Positions 45,428 through 56,165 are shown, counted from the first letter of the stretch. The stretch is 64,000 nt of DNA from Melitaea cinxia (GCF_905220565.1 NC_059408.1:15314508-15378507), one strand, 5' to 3'. The notes: generated by a model from the sequence alone, not told the origin. Made by a program: numbers and translations.

Positions 45428-45680
45428 CGTCGACCTTAGGTCCTACCGAGGTCACAGCTAAATAATACTGCTAAACAATCAGCTGTCGTTTCTGGTTGTT
45501 ATAACAAGAACTGATAGCTTAACGTGCTCTCCGAGGCATGGTGGGGAGACGCGCAAGGATAGAAACCCAGACCGGAAACAAATATTTTTTACAAATACAA
45601 ATATTCTTTTCTAGCAGCAATCGAATCCGCAACCCCTGGTTTGTATGCGCCAACACGGCCGCACATTTCACGAAATATAA
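45428..45680 (-). repeat. F scrap followed by a B-like SINE
   Basis: 45428-45480 is F text (GGTCACAGCTAAATAATACT). 45485-45680 is reverse SINE-B (GCTTAACGTGCTCTCCGAGG, CGCCAACACGGCCGCAC). 45700-46236 beyond it is AT-rich and unidentified. Confidence 0.5.
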
Positions 45681-46236
45681 AAAGACAGCTATTTGCTGTA
45701 ACCCAATAAAGCTATAATCATTCATTTCATATCACACATAGTCGTAAATTTGCTATTTGTAGTCAAAAATTTTAATAACAGCCATAAAAACATCGTCTCT
45801 CACTACAGCGACGATATATCGACGACAAAATTTCAACAACCGACGTTTCGATAAAACGGACGTCAGAAAATATGACCAATAAAATATTATCAAGCTTAAC
45901 AGTTAAAGCGGTCTGAAAACTGCTGTTTCGTCGCGTCGTTTTTCATTTACGAGGTATCGATACTTTTGTTGCGCATCCCTAAATTCGAATGGTATATTTC
46001 TTTTGTTTTCCAATTCCAATTTTAAATATTACAAACTGACAGACGCGTGAAGTTAAAATAATGGATACGTATTCTGATTTTTATTATCGCAATTTTTAAA
46101 ATTTCTTGGTACCTAGCAATTTAGGAAAAACTTCCTTCAAAGTGTTAAAAACCTGAAAATAAAATAAAATTGGTAAAGTTGATACTAAGTTATAACGTTA
46201 TCTACGGAAATAGAGATTCGTTTATATATATAGAGA

Positions 46237-46548
46237 AGCTGTGCCCGCGACTTCGTCCGCGTGGAACTTAACAAAATAGTTATTTTTCAGTTCGTAGAGC
46301 TATAAAATAAAATAAAATCTATAATAAAAGTAGTCTAAGTTACTCCTTATTACATCAGCTATCTGCTAGTGAAATTTCCGTCAAAATCGGTTCAGCCATT
46401 TCGGGGATTAGCTGGAACAAACAGACAGACAAGAAATTATAAAAAATGTTATTTGGTATATGTACCGTATCTACACATGAATTTAGTAAAAAGAGGTGTT
46501 AATTATACAAACAAACACTCCAATTATATTTATTTATGTAGATAATAG
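46237..46548 (+). repeat. D-family repeat, copy 4
   Basis: AAGCTGTGCCCGCGACTTCG, GTGGAACTTAACAAAATAG and CACTCCAATTATATTTATTT in D order; the best preserved D copy here. Confidence 0.7.
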
Positions 46549-46756
46549 TAGGCGTATATCAGTGACATTATAATATATAAGCGTATATTTATATCTTTAT
46601 TGTGAATACAGTTTTCAAATTTATAACTTTATTAATGAATTTATACGCAGAAATTTCATTAAAGTGTATAATTATGTTAATTAAATAGAGGTAATTAAAA
46701 CTAAATAACGCAAATTTCAATCAACATAATGTACAATTTATAATTGTTTATATTGT

Positions 46757-47013
46757 TGTTCGGGCATCCGCGGTGCCATCTGCCGACAAGTTAAGGAGGC
46801 AGACGGTGGCGCTTTACTCGTTATTTAAGACGGAATAAAATTTTAACACTAACCAATCAGATTGTATAAATTAAATTAAAAATACCATTCACATTTTTGT
46901 AACTACTAACTAACTAACGAACGAGGAATAAAACGCTAAGACAAAACGATTACAAGTTTTCTTTATAATATTTCGCAAATCCATGTAAGGGATAATACGC
47001 TTAATTCCCTACA
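46757..47013 (+). repeat. BEL/Pao left LTR
   Basis: Begins TGTTCGGGCATCCGCGG and ends AATTCCCTACA. Carries AATAAA at 46927-46932. No difference from the right LTR was found by eye. Confidence 0.95.
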
Positions 47014-47275
47014 AAATTTTGGTCTTCGAGACGGATTTAAAAAAATCGGCGGAGAACGTTCGCAATCTGGAAGGCGCGTATGCAGATTTCAGGACTGTAT
47101 CTACCAACCAAATACGCATTAAGAGGCCAGGACATCGGAGTAATCATATTATACGCTAAGGATTTCCCGTGTGTCACCTCAGGAGTCAGCTGTGTGCCGG
47201 AGCAAGCATAGGCTGTGGTGGTATAATCTTATTTTGCACAAACGTGAGTATCCTTTCCTTCTTTGGACTGCTAAA
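47014..47275 (+). promoter_or_regulatory. BEL/Pao leader with probable primer-binding site
   Basis: Just after the LTR the text TTTTGGTCTTCGAGACGG has a TGG start of the kind complementary to a tRNA CCA end. The exact tRNA is not identified. The rest is untranslated leader up to the gag start. Confidence 0.55.
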
Positions 47276-48433
47276 ATGAGTATGGATAGCATTAATAAGC
47301 GCGATAAATCTCCATATAAGGGCATCGATGATGAAAATGTCGTGGTTTTAATTCGTGACCTTGCCAAAAAGCGTGGTATTCTCAAAGCGAGACTTACAAA
47401 GTTCTCCACTTATTTATCCAGTTGTCGATCTGAACAGCCTACAAATTTAAGTACCGAATTAAAGTTGCGCACCGAGGGGGCTACATCCTTATTTCGTGAA
47501 TTCAACGATATTCAAAGTAAAATCGAGGAAACTGTTCCCGAGTCCAATCTTGAGGAACAACTACTGCATCGGGAACAATTTGAAAATAGTTTTTACAGTG
47601 CCCGGGCTCTTGCCGAGTCGTTGATAAGTTCAAATGTCACTTTCACTAGCTCACAAGGTCATAGCAATAATCCTAACGCCTTACAATCCATAAGATTACC
47701 GACTATAACTATGCCTAAATTTGATGGTTCGTATGAAAATTGGCTCGAATTTAGAGACACGTTTATTTCACTTGTTCACAATTCAAACGAACTTAGTGAA
47801 GTACAAAAATTTTATTATTTAAAAACGTCTTTGTTAGACAGCGCATTGCTAATAATAAATACGTTAGAATTAACATCTGATAATTATATAATCGCATGGG
47901 AGCTTTTACAAAATCGATACAACAATAATAGGTTGTTAATTCAAAATCATATTAAATCCATTTTCAATATTCAATCGTTTGCAAAAGAATCACATATTTT
48001 AATAAGAACATTAATTGATTGCACGTTAAAGAATTTAAGAGCTTTGAAGTTATTAGGCGAACCGGCTGACACTTGGGATACGTTAATTATATACATTTTG
48101 GTGTCTAAACTAGATAAAATCACTGAACGCGAGTGGGAACAACACAAAGGCAATCTTTACGCTAGTGATAGTCATATACAGTTATCGCTAAACCACCTAA
48201 TACAATTTCTAAATAGTCGAGCTGATATGTTAGAAACTTTGCAAGCATCACATAGCAAAGATCCGACTGAAGTTAAAAAACAAAATATTAATTATCACCA
48301 TCACAGGTCACATTGTAACGTTTCTACCAATAACGGACAAGATCAACCAACTAATAAGTTTTACAGGCCTTGTGTAATGTGCAAACTTACACACCCGCTT
48401 TATTCTTGTACTAAGTTCATAGAAGCTAATTAA
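47276..48433 (+). CDS. BEL/Pao gag, ending at a TAA inside the usual gag-pol frame
   Basis: ATG at 47276; an upstream GTG in the same frame is not needed. 385 codons to TAA 48431-48433. The N-terminal third looks helical and charged. A DUF1759-type capsid region starts near residue 147 (KFDGSYENWLEFRDTF). Close to the end is a CVMCKLTHPLYSC knuckle-like motif. The frame after the stop continues without interruption into a CCHC knuckle and the protease, so the stop cuts gag short of its second knuckle. Gag forms the particle that packages the element's RNA (family knowledge). Confidence 0.85.
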   Translation: MSMDSINKRDKSPYKGIDDENVVVLIRDLAKKRGILKARLTKFSTYLSSCRSEQPTNLSTELKLRTEGATSLFREFNDIQSKIEETVPESNLEEQLLHREQFENSFYSARALAESLISSNVTFTSSQGHSNNPNALQSIRLPTITMPKFDGSYENWLEFRDTFISLVHNSNELSEVQKFYYLKTSLLDSALLIINTLELTSDNYIIAWELLQNRYNNNRLLIQNHIKSIFNIQSFAKESHILIRTLIDCTLKNLRALKLLGEPADTWDTLIIYILVSKLDKITEREWEQHKGNLYASDSHIQLSLNHLIQFLNSRADMLETLQASHSKDPTEVKKQNINYHHHRSHCNVSTNNGQDQPTNKFYRPCVMCKLTHPLYSCTKFIEAN

Positions 48434-51400
48434 AACACTAAATTAAAACTAATACGCGATAATAACCTTTGCAAAAATTGCTTGCGTTCAGGGCATACTG
48501 TGGATCAGTGTAAATTCGGCCACTGCAAAAGATGTAATAAGAAACATAATACACTTATTCATACTGACAATTTACATTCAACCTCCGTAACGATGCAGTC
48601 GTCAATGCAAACTGATGAGTTGAGAGCTATAGACCCGAGCCGTCGCAGCGCGACACTACTCGCCGCTCAATCCTTTTCTATAAATCACGCACACATGGGG
48701 ATCGAGCCTATCGATACGAATGATCCACAAACAAAATCACTTGCGTCTCATTCACATGCACTGCAACCTGTATTGCTGTCGACTGCAGTCATCGAAGTGG
48801 CAAGCGACAATCGTATATACATCGCACGCGCTTTATTGGACAGTGGTAGTCAGCGCTGTTTTGTTACAAAATCATTTTGTGAATTAATAAACGCAAAATT
48901 AATACAGTCCGCTCACGAGATTAGAGGTGTAGGTAATTCAGTTACGCAATGTAGTGAAAGATGCGAGCTGACAATAAAATCGCGCATAAATGCCTACACT
49001 ACAACCATTCAATGTTTTGTACTACCAGAAATTACATGTAAGGTCCCAGTTATTGATAATTTCTCACACAAACATTTCTGTATTCCAGACAACATTCAAT
49101 TGGCGGATCCACAGTTTTTGCAGTCTCAAAATATAGACATTCTGATCGGCGCAGACATATTTTGGGACTTGCTTACTAACGGTAAAATAAGGCTACATAA
49201 TGGACCTTATTTACATAATACATTATTCGGCTGGGTAATATCAGGTCCCATACATTACAATTCACGCAACCAATTTGGCCATATCCAGTGCAACTACTCA
49301 AGCACATTAGACACATTGTTACGACAGTTCTGGGAACTGGAGGAGCTACCCAAGCATCAGGGCGCACGGACTGATGAGGAGCAAGCGTGCGAGAATCATT
49401 TCGTCACAACCACTACGCGAAACAGTGACGGTAGGTTCTGCGTTTGTATTCCGTTTAAACGGTCACCTGAGGTCTTGGGAGACACGTTTCCTCAAGCAGA
49501 ACGACGCTTTTTGATGCTGGAAAGACGATTACAACGTTCAGAAACGTACAAAAAACTTTATAGCGATTTTATGCATGAATATGAAAATATGGGACATATG
49601 ACTAAGATCACATCTTATAGCAACCCACACTATTTCATGCCTCATCATGGGGTTTTGCGTGAACATAGTGTAACTACGAAGTTGCGTGTAGTATTTGACG
49701 CCAGCGCCACTTCCAGCTCAGGCTTATCTCTCAACGACATCCAGCGTGTAGGAGAGCCCATACAAGGTGACTTACTAGCTATCCTTTTACGCTTCAGGCA
49801 ACACCGGTATGTGGCCTGCGCTGACGTTGAGAAGATGTACCGGCAGGTGCTGGTTGAGGAGCAGCAGCGTCATCTACAGCTTATTCTCTGGCGAGACGAT
49901 CCTTCGCAGCCGCTCGGTATTTACCGTCTAAACACCGTCACTTATGGTACAGCATCTGCTCCTTTTTTAAGTATACGTTGTTTAAAACAGCTGGGCACCG
50001 AAAGTGCTGATCCTGACGTCCAGAGAATAATAAAAGAAGATTTTTTCGTTGACGATCTTATTACTGGCGATGACGACCTGACGAAATTATTGTATTTATG
50101 CAATGAAACTGCCAAAACATTGATGTCAGGTTGTTTTCCACTTCGAAAGTGGACCTTTAATTTTTCACAAGAAAATCTCCACGCATCAAATAATTATAAC
50201 GCATTAAATGAATTATCTTTTAACAATAACAGTAGTAATAAAACATTAGGTATAGGCTGGTTTAATACGACAGACGAACTTCATTTTAATACACAAATTG
50301 ATTTTAATAATAATAATTCTAAATGTATAACTAAACGTATTATTTTATCTCATATTTCTCAAATATTCGATCCTCTCGGGCTAATTAGCCCCAGCATTAC
50401 GCAAGCGAAGATTTTATTACAGCGTCTATGGCTACTTAAAATTGACTGGAACGATGCAGTGCCCGATGACGTCACTCGTACGTGGAACCGGTTTATATCG
50501 TCCCTCGCTAATGTTCTCAATACTATCCGTGTGCCGCGTTATGTACTAGGAGAAAACCATAAGCATACTCTCACGGAATTGCACATATTTACAGACGCTT
50601 CACAATTAGCTTATGGCACTTGTATTTATGTTCGCACAGTTAGTGACGACTTGAATGTTTCTGTACGATTGCTCTGCGCGAAGGGCAAGGTAGCACCTTT
50701 AAATTCGGTAAGCATACCGCGCTTAGAACTGTGTGGCGCGCTATTAGGAGCGAGACTATACGATAAGGTAGTTTCATCTATTCATCGTAGGTTCGATTCT
50801 ATTAACTTTTGGACGGATTCAACGATAGTAATAGGTTGGTTGCGTATGTCGCCTAATTTATTACAAACATTTGTCCAAAACAGAGTGGCCGAGATACACG
50901 AACTAACAGGAGAACTGCCATGGCGTCATGTCAGCGGGAAACATAATCCGGCTGATCTAGTGTCACGTGGTATGGCGTTAGAAGAATTGGTGAACTCAAA
51001 TCTATGGTGGACGGGGCCCGAGTTTCTTCACGATGTAAATATTGACACTACAAACATATATCAGCCACTTCCCCTAACAGCTGACGATTTGCCCGAAACA
51101 AAAGGGTGTCAGCTGACGTTCGTAACCACTGATGATAATCAATCCAATCAATTTATTGATTTTGAAAGATTTTCAAATCGAATGCGCTTAGTACGCGCCG
51201 TGTCGTACGTGTTGCGTTTCATACATAATGTTCGCAATAAAAGTAAAAATAAAGGGCGAGGCGAGGTTATAAGTGTGAATGAGTTAAGAGAGTCGGAAAA
51301 ATTATTAGTCAAAATATCGCAAATAGAATCATTTCCAAATGAGTATAATTTACTACTTAATAATCATAAACTTCAGTCTAAACATAATCTGAGTAAACTT

Positions 51401-52633
51401 AACATTTTTATTGATAAAGACAGTATTTTACGCGTTGGAGGTCGATTGACGTATTCAAATACGTTCTCATATAACAAAAGGCACCCTATTTTATTAAGCA
51501 GTAATCATCACTTCACCAAATTGTTGTTCCGTTATGAACACATAAAATTATTACATGCAGGTCCTCAAGCTTTGTTGTATAACATTCGTGAAGAGTGGTG
51601 GCCAATAGGAGGTAGGAATCTTGCGCGTAAGATAACGCACGAATGTGTTATTTGTACACGGCTAAGAGGTAAAACTCTTACTCCTCAAATGGGTAACTTA
51701 CCTACTGAACGTATTAGTCCCACTTACCCATTTTTCAAATGCGGTGTCGATTACGCGGGTCCAATTTTCATGCTCAATCGAAAGGGTAGAGGAGCGCGTA
51801 AGATTAAATGTTATATTTGTTTATTTGTTTGTTTTGTAACGCGTGCTGTTCACTTGGAGCTAGTGACTGATTTGACTTCCGATGGTTATCTTTTGGCTTT
51901 AAAACGTTTTATTTCTCGTCGAGGTAAACCGGACGAGATATTTTCCGATAATGGTAGGAACTTTGTGGGTCTCATGAATGACTTTGCCAGGTTTTTATCA
52001 AAATATAGTTCAGACATTATTAATTACGCTAGTAAAGAACAAATTAAATTTCGCTTTATTGTACCTTATGCTGCTCATTTTGGTGGTCTGTGGGAGGCTG
52101 GGGTGCGATCATGCAAACACCACCTCCGTCGAGTCGTGGGAAATGCGAATCTCACGTATGAAGAATTGAGTACAGTATTGGCGCAAATAGAAGCAATACT
52201 CAATTCACGGCCTTTATCACCTATGTCTTCGGATCCCACGGATTATCTTCCTCTCAGCCCGGCTCATTTCCTGGTCGGTCGCACTTTGACATCACCGGCA
52301 TGTGAAGATTTCACATATGCAAACACGCTGCGGCTTACACGCTACCAAAGAGTTGAACAGATGCGACAGCATTTCTGGTCTCGTTGGATGAAGGAGTACG
52401 TTGGTGAACTGCAAATTCGCAACAAATGGAAGTCGGAGATAGATGACCTTAAGCCTAATACATTAGTGGTTATTAAGGATGACAATCTTCCCCCTCTTAA
52501 GTGGCAGTTGGGACGTGTGACACGAACGATACCCGGCAAGGACAATATCACACGAGTCGCTGAAATTCGTACCAACACGGGTCTTATCAGGCGCTCATGC
52601 ACAAAAATCTGTCCCCTGTTTGAAACCGATTGA
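48434..52633 (+). CDS. BEL/Pao pol: protease, RT, RNase H, integrase
   Basis: Open from the gag stop to TGA 52631-52633, in the same frame as gag, about 1,399 codons. In order: CCHC knuckle (CX2CX4HX4C, 48470-48511); aspartic protease with LLDSGS (catalytic Asp at 48839-48841); reverse transcriptase with FVDD at 50045-50056; RNase H starting at FTDAS near 50588; integrase with an HX-CC zinc region near 51560-51660 and catalytic D, D, E at 51749-51751, 51947-51949 and 52094-52096; then a C-terminal domain of the DUF5641 type. No stop or frameshift is seen in the polyprotein. It has no ATG next to the gag stop, so expression would need readthrough or is lost in this copy. Confidence 0.9.
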   Translation, partial: NTKLKLIRDNNLCKNCLRSGHTVDQCKFGHCKRCNKKHNTLIHTDNLHSTSVTMQSSMQTDELRAIDPSRRSATLLAAQSFSINHAHMGIEPIDTNDPQTKSLASHSHALQPVLLSTAVIEVASDNRIYIARALLDSGSQRCFVTKSFCELINAKLIQSAHEIRGVGNSVTQCSERCELTIKSRINAYTTTIQCFVLPEITCKVPVIDNFSHKHFCIPDNIQLADPQFLQSQNIDILIGADIFWDLLTNGKIRLHNGPYLHNTLFGWVISGPIHYNSRNQFGHIQCNYSSTLDTLLRQFWELEELPKHQGARTDEEQACENHFVTTTTRNSDGRFCVCIPFKRSPEVLGDTFPQAERRFLMLERRLQRSETYKKLYSDFMHEYENMGHMTKITSYSNPHYFMPHHGVLREHSVTTKLRVVFDASATSSSGLSLNDIQRVGEPIQGDLLAILLRFRQHRYVACADVEKMYRQVLVEEQQRHLQLILWRDDPSQPLGIYRLNTVTYGTASAPFLSIRCLKQLGTESADPDVQRIIKEDFFVDDLITGDDDLTKLLYLCNETAKTLMSGCFPLRKWTFNFSQENLHASNNYNALNELSFNNNSSNKTLGIGWFNTTDELHFNTQIDFNNNNSKCITKRIILSHISQIFDPLGLISPSITQAKILLQRLWLLKIDWNDAVPDDVTRTWNRFISSLANVLNTIRVPRYVLGENHKHTLTELHIFTDASQLAYGTCIYVRTVSDDLNVSVRLLCAKGKVAPLNSVSIPRLELCGALLGARLYDKVVSSIHRRFDSINFWTDSTIVIGWLRMSPNLLQTFVQNRVAEIHELTGELPWRHVSGKHNPADLVSRGMALEELVNSNLWWTGPEFLHDVNIDTTNIYQPLPLTADDLPETKGCQLTFVTTDDNQSNQFIDFERFSNRMRLVRAVSYVLRFIHNVRNKSKNKGRGEVISVNELRESEKLLVKISQIESFPNEYNLLLNNHKLQSKHNLSKLNIFIDKDSILRVGGRLTYSNTFSYNKRHPILLSSNHHFTKLLFRYEHIKLLHAGPQALLYNIREEWWPIGGRNLARKITHECVICTRLRGKTLTPQMGNLPTERISPTYPFFKCGVDYAGPIFMLNRKGRGARKIKCYICLFVCFVTRAVHLELVTDLTSDGYLLALKRFISRRGKPDEIFSDNGRNFVGLMNDFARFLSKYSSDIINYASKEQIKFRFIVPYAAHFGGLWEAGVRSCKHHLRRVVGNANLTYEELSTVLAQIEAILNSRPLSPMSSDPTDYLPLSPAHFLVGRTLTSPACEDFTYANTLRLTRYQRVEQMRQHFWSRWMKEYVGELQIRNKWKSEIDDLKPNTLVVIKDDNLPPLKWQLGRVTRTIPGKDNITRVAEIRTNTGLIRRSCTKICPLFETD

Positions 52634-52644
52634 AAGTCAAGACT

Positions 52645-52660
52645 TCCAAGGCCGGGGGTA
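52645..52660 (+). promoter_or_regulatory. BEL/Pao polypurine tract
   Basis: Purine-rich AAGGCCGGGGGTA directly before the right LTR is the expected plus-strand primer site. Confidence 0.6.
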
Positions 52661-52917
52661 TGTTCGGGCATCCGCGGTGCCATCTGCCGACAAGTTAAGG
52701 AGGCAGACGGTGGCGCTTTACTCGTTATTTAAGACGGAATAAAATTTTAACACTAACCAATCAGATTGTATAAATTAAATTAAAAATACCATTCACATTT
52801 TTGTAACTACTAACTAACTAACGAACGAGGAATAAAACGCTAAGACAAAACGATTACAAGTTTTCTTTATAATATTTCGCAAATCCATGTAAGGGATAAT
52901 ACGCTTAATTCCCTACA
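52661..52917 (+). repeat. BEL/Pao right LTR
   Basis: Same length and, by eye, same sequence as the left LTR, followed by the duplicated ATTGT. Confidence 0.95.
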
Positions 52918-53004
52918 ATTGTACTGATAGAACATATTGAGAGTTATTGCGACAACGGTAGACATATATTTTTTTATTTACGAGCAAAAATATATGTAAT
53001 AAGT

Positions 53005-53242
53005 CAGTGTTCCCCAAACATTGTTCTGTGGTCCGGTAATTTTCACACTGCCCCTTCGTGACCCACTTATTACTTTTAAACCCAAGCTGGTTCCATTAAG
53101 TAAAATAATACACATTTATTAATAGTGAATATCGATAGCAGGTATTATTTTTTAAACAAGGCGGGAATGTTGTGACCCGGTATTTTATTTTAAGTTTTAA
53201 AGGCCTGGCACCGGGTCGCTGCCCAGCGAATGGGAAACACTG
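53005..53242 (+). mobile_element. hAT-type MITE with 8 bp duplication
   Basis: 238 bases. Ends are CAGTGTTCCCCAAAC and, inverted, CAGTGTTTCCCATTC. The 8 bp TAATAAGT lies at 52997-53004 and 53243-53250. Short CAGTG terminal repeats and 8 bp duplications are the signature of hAT transposons. No ORF is present, so it depends on a transposase elsewhere. Orientation is arbitrary. Confidence 0.85.
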
Positions 53243-53364
53243 TAATAAGTAACATAAAATAATTTTTAACAAAAAAAAATTAAAAGTTAAAAATTATTTT
53301 ATTTTACAATTTTTATTGATGGGTAGACCTAATAAGGATCTTTTTCTCTCATGTCGGGGGTTCG

Positions 53365-53737
53365 GAAACATACACAATACACAAGCACAAACAACCAGAT
53401 CATGACAAACATCTATATGGCCAATACAAAAGTCTGTCGTGCGCGGGGATTGAACCCACTAACGCCAGCGCAACAGCCGGTGCTGTGACCGCTGCGCTAA
53501 CACGTCGACATACTATGAGTAAAGTTCGCTATCAGGTGTACGTAATAACAACCGGGACTGACAGCCTAGCGTGTTCTCCGAGGCTAGGTTGGGAGAACCA
53601 CAAGGATTAACAACTAGACCAAAAATAAATATTTATATAAACATAAATATCCACTCCGAGCTGGAATAGAACCCGCGACCGTCGGTCTTTAGGCGCCGCC
53701 GACACGGCACATGCACCATTATATCAAAGCGGTCGTC
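53365..53737 (-). repeat. Two adjacent reverse SINE-B relatives
   Basis: 53365-53515 has the reverse head (GCGGGGATTGAACCCAC, TGCGCTAACACGTCG). 53511-53737 has the body (CAGGTGTACGTAATAACAAC, GTGTTCTCCGAGGC) and a different reverse head (GAACCCGCGACCGTCGG). Two subfamilies lie head to tail. Confidence 0.55.
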
Positions 53738-54300
53738 AAACAGCAAAAGGTAACTGCTGAAAATTGTTGAGAAATTCCCTCGAGTGTTTATGGGCTCCAT
53801 CATCAAACCTGGTCCAGCGACACAGATAATCACACAGCAGATAATTGCTATAAATCGTTGAAAAGTTCCCTCGACTATCTTTCGTCTCCATCATCAGACT
53901 TTAATGGCACTTGTAACTCAAATAGGTGCAAAGTTCTCATCAATAGAAACGAATTAAGTTCAAACAGCAGGTAATTGCTATAAGTCGTTGAAGAGTACCC
54001 TCGACTATCTTTCGTCTCCATCATCAGACTGAAATGGCACTTATAACTCATATATATGCAAAGTTCTCATCAATAGAAACGAATTAAGTTCAAACAGCAG
54101 GTAATTGCTATAAATCGTTAAAGAGTTCCCTCGACTAACTTTTGTCTCCATCATCAGACTGTAATGGCACTTATAACTCATACAGGTGCAAAGTTCTCAT
54201 CAATAGAAACGAATTAAGTTCAAAAAGCAGGTAATTGCTATAAATTGTTGAAGAGTGCCCTCGACTATCTTTCTTCTCCATCATCAGATCGACTCCAAAT
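53735..54300 (+). repeat. 130 bp tandem repeat (about four units)
   Basis: The block AACAGCAGGTAATTGCTATA and variants recurs at 53831, 53961, 54091 and 54221, exactly 130 bases apart. A shorter diverged unit lies before 53831 and a truncated one ends near 54290. Each unit carries TTCCCTCGACTA and CTCCATCATCAGA, which also occur once inside N-family repeats (54382, 57888). Confidence 0.9.
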
Positions 54301-54359
54301 TTTTATTAAATAGTAGTACTTTATAGTACTAAATGAAAACATGATTAAATTTACTAGTC

Positions 54360-54595
54360 ACCCTTACGATTTTTGAAAGTTTCCCTCGATTTCTCTGGGA
54401 TCCCATCATCAGATCCTGGTTTCCTTATCATGGTACCAAACTATGAATATCTCCTTTCGAACAAAAAAAGAATTATCAAAATCGGTTCATAAACGAAGAA
54501 ATTATCTCCGAACATAGATAAAATATATATATATATATATATGTACGGTCGAATTGAGTAACCTCCTCCTTTTTTTGAAGTTGGTTAAAAATATT
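54360..54595 (+). repeat. N-family repeat fragment
   Basis: TTTCCCTCGATTTCTCTGGG, TCCTGGTTTCCTTATCATGG and the end CTCCTCCTTTTTTTGAAG, with an (AT)n run at about 54522-54542. Confidence 0.65.
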
Positions 54596-55448
54596 ACTGA
54601 AGTGTATTGAGACTAATAAATAGATTTACCATCACAAGTAGCATTTAATTTCTAGATATTTTCTTTTAAAATTTGTTGAAAATGAAATACAAGATCATTT
54701 GACTTGTATATTAAAACTTACAAGATATACAATTCAGCAGTTGGTTAAATACATCTATGTAATATACATGACGGCGCGATTTAACAGACGGCACACCGCC
54801 ATCTATTAGTAAATAAAGGAACTGAATACATTCGTCTTTGACTCGGACGTACAATGCCATCTTTTAGTGGATGAAGGAACTGAATACATCATTCTTTATA
54901 TCAAATCAATATTAATTTTTTACTCAAATTATATCTAACTTCCTTTGTTAAAAGCAATTTCGAGGTTTAGCACGAGGTTTAAAACAGAGCAACTTTTGCA
55001 TTTACTACCAATTTAATATAAAAGAAATCTAGAAAAGTATTCTGATTTAACCGAATCCAAAAACAAATATTCATTATATAAAGTCACGGGACAAGAAAGA
55101 ACACACTTAGCTTTAATGACTCTTCGGACTATCTCCGATCGTTAATCTGCTGCTTAAAACAATTCACAGCGGATGCAACTAAAGTCAGAGCTACAGAAAT
55201 TAATGTATAAATTCTTTACTCTTAATAATTAATACTACATTAGGGAGTGTTCAATCAATAGTAATATATGGGTAAAAGCTTGACCAATACACTGTTAATC
55301 AGAGTAATTGAGTAATTGTACGTACTTAGGTAGATTTTATTAATGGACGTGTGTTCGACTGATAAAGAGTTATCTAGCACTTAGAAGATGGACTGGAGTC
55401 TCCCTCGTTAGTCAATTATGGTCCTTAACTTTTTATTTATTCCACTTT
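54596..55448. other. AT-rich, unidentified
   Basis: No repeat family or ORF recognised. A short duplicated phrase (GCCATCT-TTAGT..GAACTGAATACAT) occurs at about 54790 and 54855. Confidence 0.5.
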
Positions 55449-55590
55449 ATTAACCGACTTCGAAAAAGGGGGAGGTTCTCAATTCGACTGTATTTTTTTA
55501 TTTCTTTATTTCTATGCATGTTACTTCAGAACTTTTGACTGGGTGGACCGATTTCAACAATTTTTTTTTCAAGAAAAGGTATGCGCAAAA
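55449..55590 (-). repeat. N-family end fragment
   Basis: TTAACCGACTTCGAAAAAGG, GGTTCTCAATTCGACTGTAT and GACTGGGTGGACCGATTTC, reverse of the N 3' end. Confidence 0.65.
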
Positions 55591-55778
55591 GCGCATGCTG
55601 TAACTATAAAAGCATATAACTCATTGTATTTTTTTACACATGTAATTCAGATAGATGGTGGTTGTTAATAAACAAACACATTGATAAATAACAAAGGGTT
55701 TAAACGGTAGCACACTCTGGTTTCAGCGCGAAAATACAAACGGAGAAAGTAATATATTACACGTTATTAATATAAGAA

Positions 55779-56165
55779 AAACCGGCCAAGTGCGAGTCGG
55801 ATTGACTAAGTAAAATATTTAGACAAAAATTTTTGTCTTAATATTTTTTTATTATTTATTATAAAAGTAAGTACGCAATTAAGTATTTTTTGAATATTTC
55901 AAGTGCCTACCTGTTACCATTTATTGATCTTGAGCAAAAAGAAGCAAAAATGGCGTTTTTTGTATAGAAGCCCCCTTAAATATTTATTTTATTTTGTTTT
56001 TAGTATTTTTTGTTATGGCTGCAACAGAAATACATAATTTGTGAATTTTCAACTTTCTAGCTATCGTGGTTCTTGAGATACTAAATAGAAGTCTTAGTAA
56101 TAGGGTCCCGTTTTTACCCTTTGGGTACGGAACCCTCATAAAAATGTAGATGTCATTTATATTTG
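55779..56165 (+). repeat. I-family repeat (GGCCAAGTGCGAGTCGG type)
   Basis: Starts ACCGGCCAAGTGCGAGTCGG and ends CCCTTTGGGTACGGAACCCT. I recognise these ends from a repeat spread widely in lepidopteran and other insect DNA. The usual GACGGACGGAC stretch is missing here. Non-coding. Confidence 0.65.

Larger units (their letters stand above)
46757..52917 (+). mobile_element. BEL/Pao LTR retrotransposon, young and nearly complete
   Basis: Two 257-base LTRs (46757-47013, 52661-52917) that I read as identical, TG...CA ends, and the 5 bp target duplication ATTGT at 46752-46756 and 52918-52922. The internal part encodes gag, protease, reverse transcriptase, RNase H and integrase in BEL/Pao order in one frame. 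The order, the DUF1759-like gag, the FVDD catalytic box and the C-terminal domain after integrase identify the clade. The only visible lesion is an in-frame TAA at 48431-48433. Identical LTRs imply a very recent insertion that may be polymorphic in the population. It lies in intergenic DNA, not in Shaw. Confidence 0.95.

Noticed and set aside
47171..47275. Longer BEL gag starting at GTG 47171
   Set aside because: The ATG at 47276 in the same frame gives a typical start. The upstream residues look like translated leader.
53831..54300. CRISPR-like array
   Set aside because: Units are full 130 bp tandem copies without unique spacers, in an insect genome.
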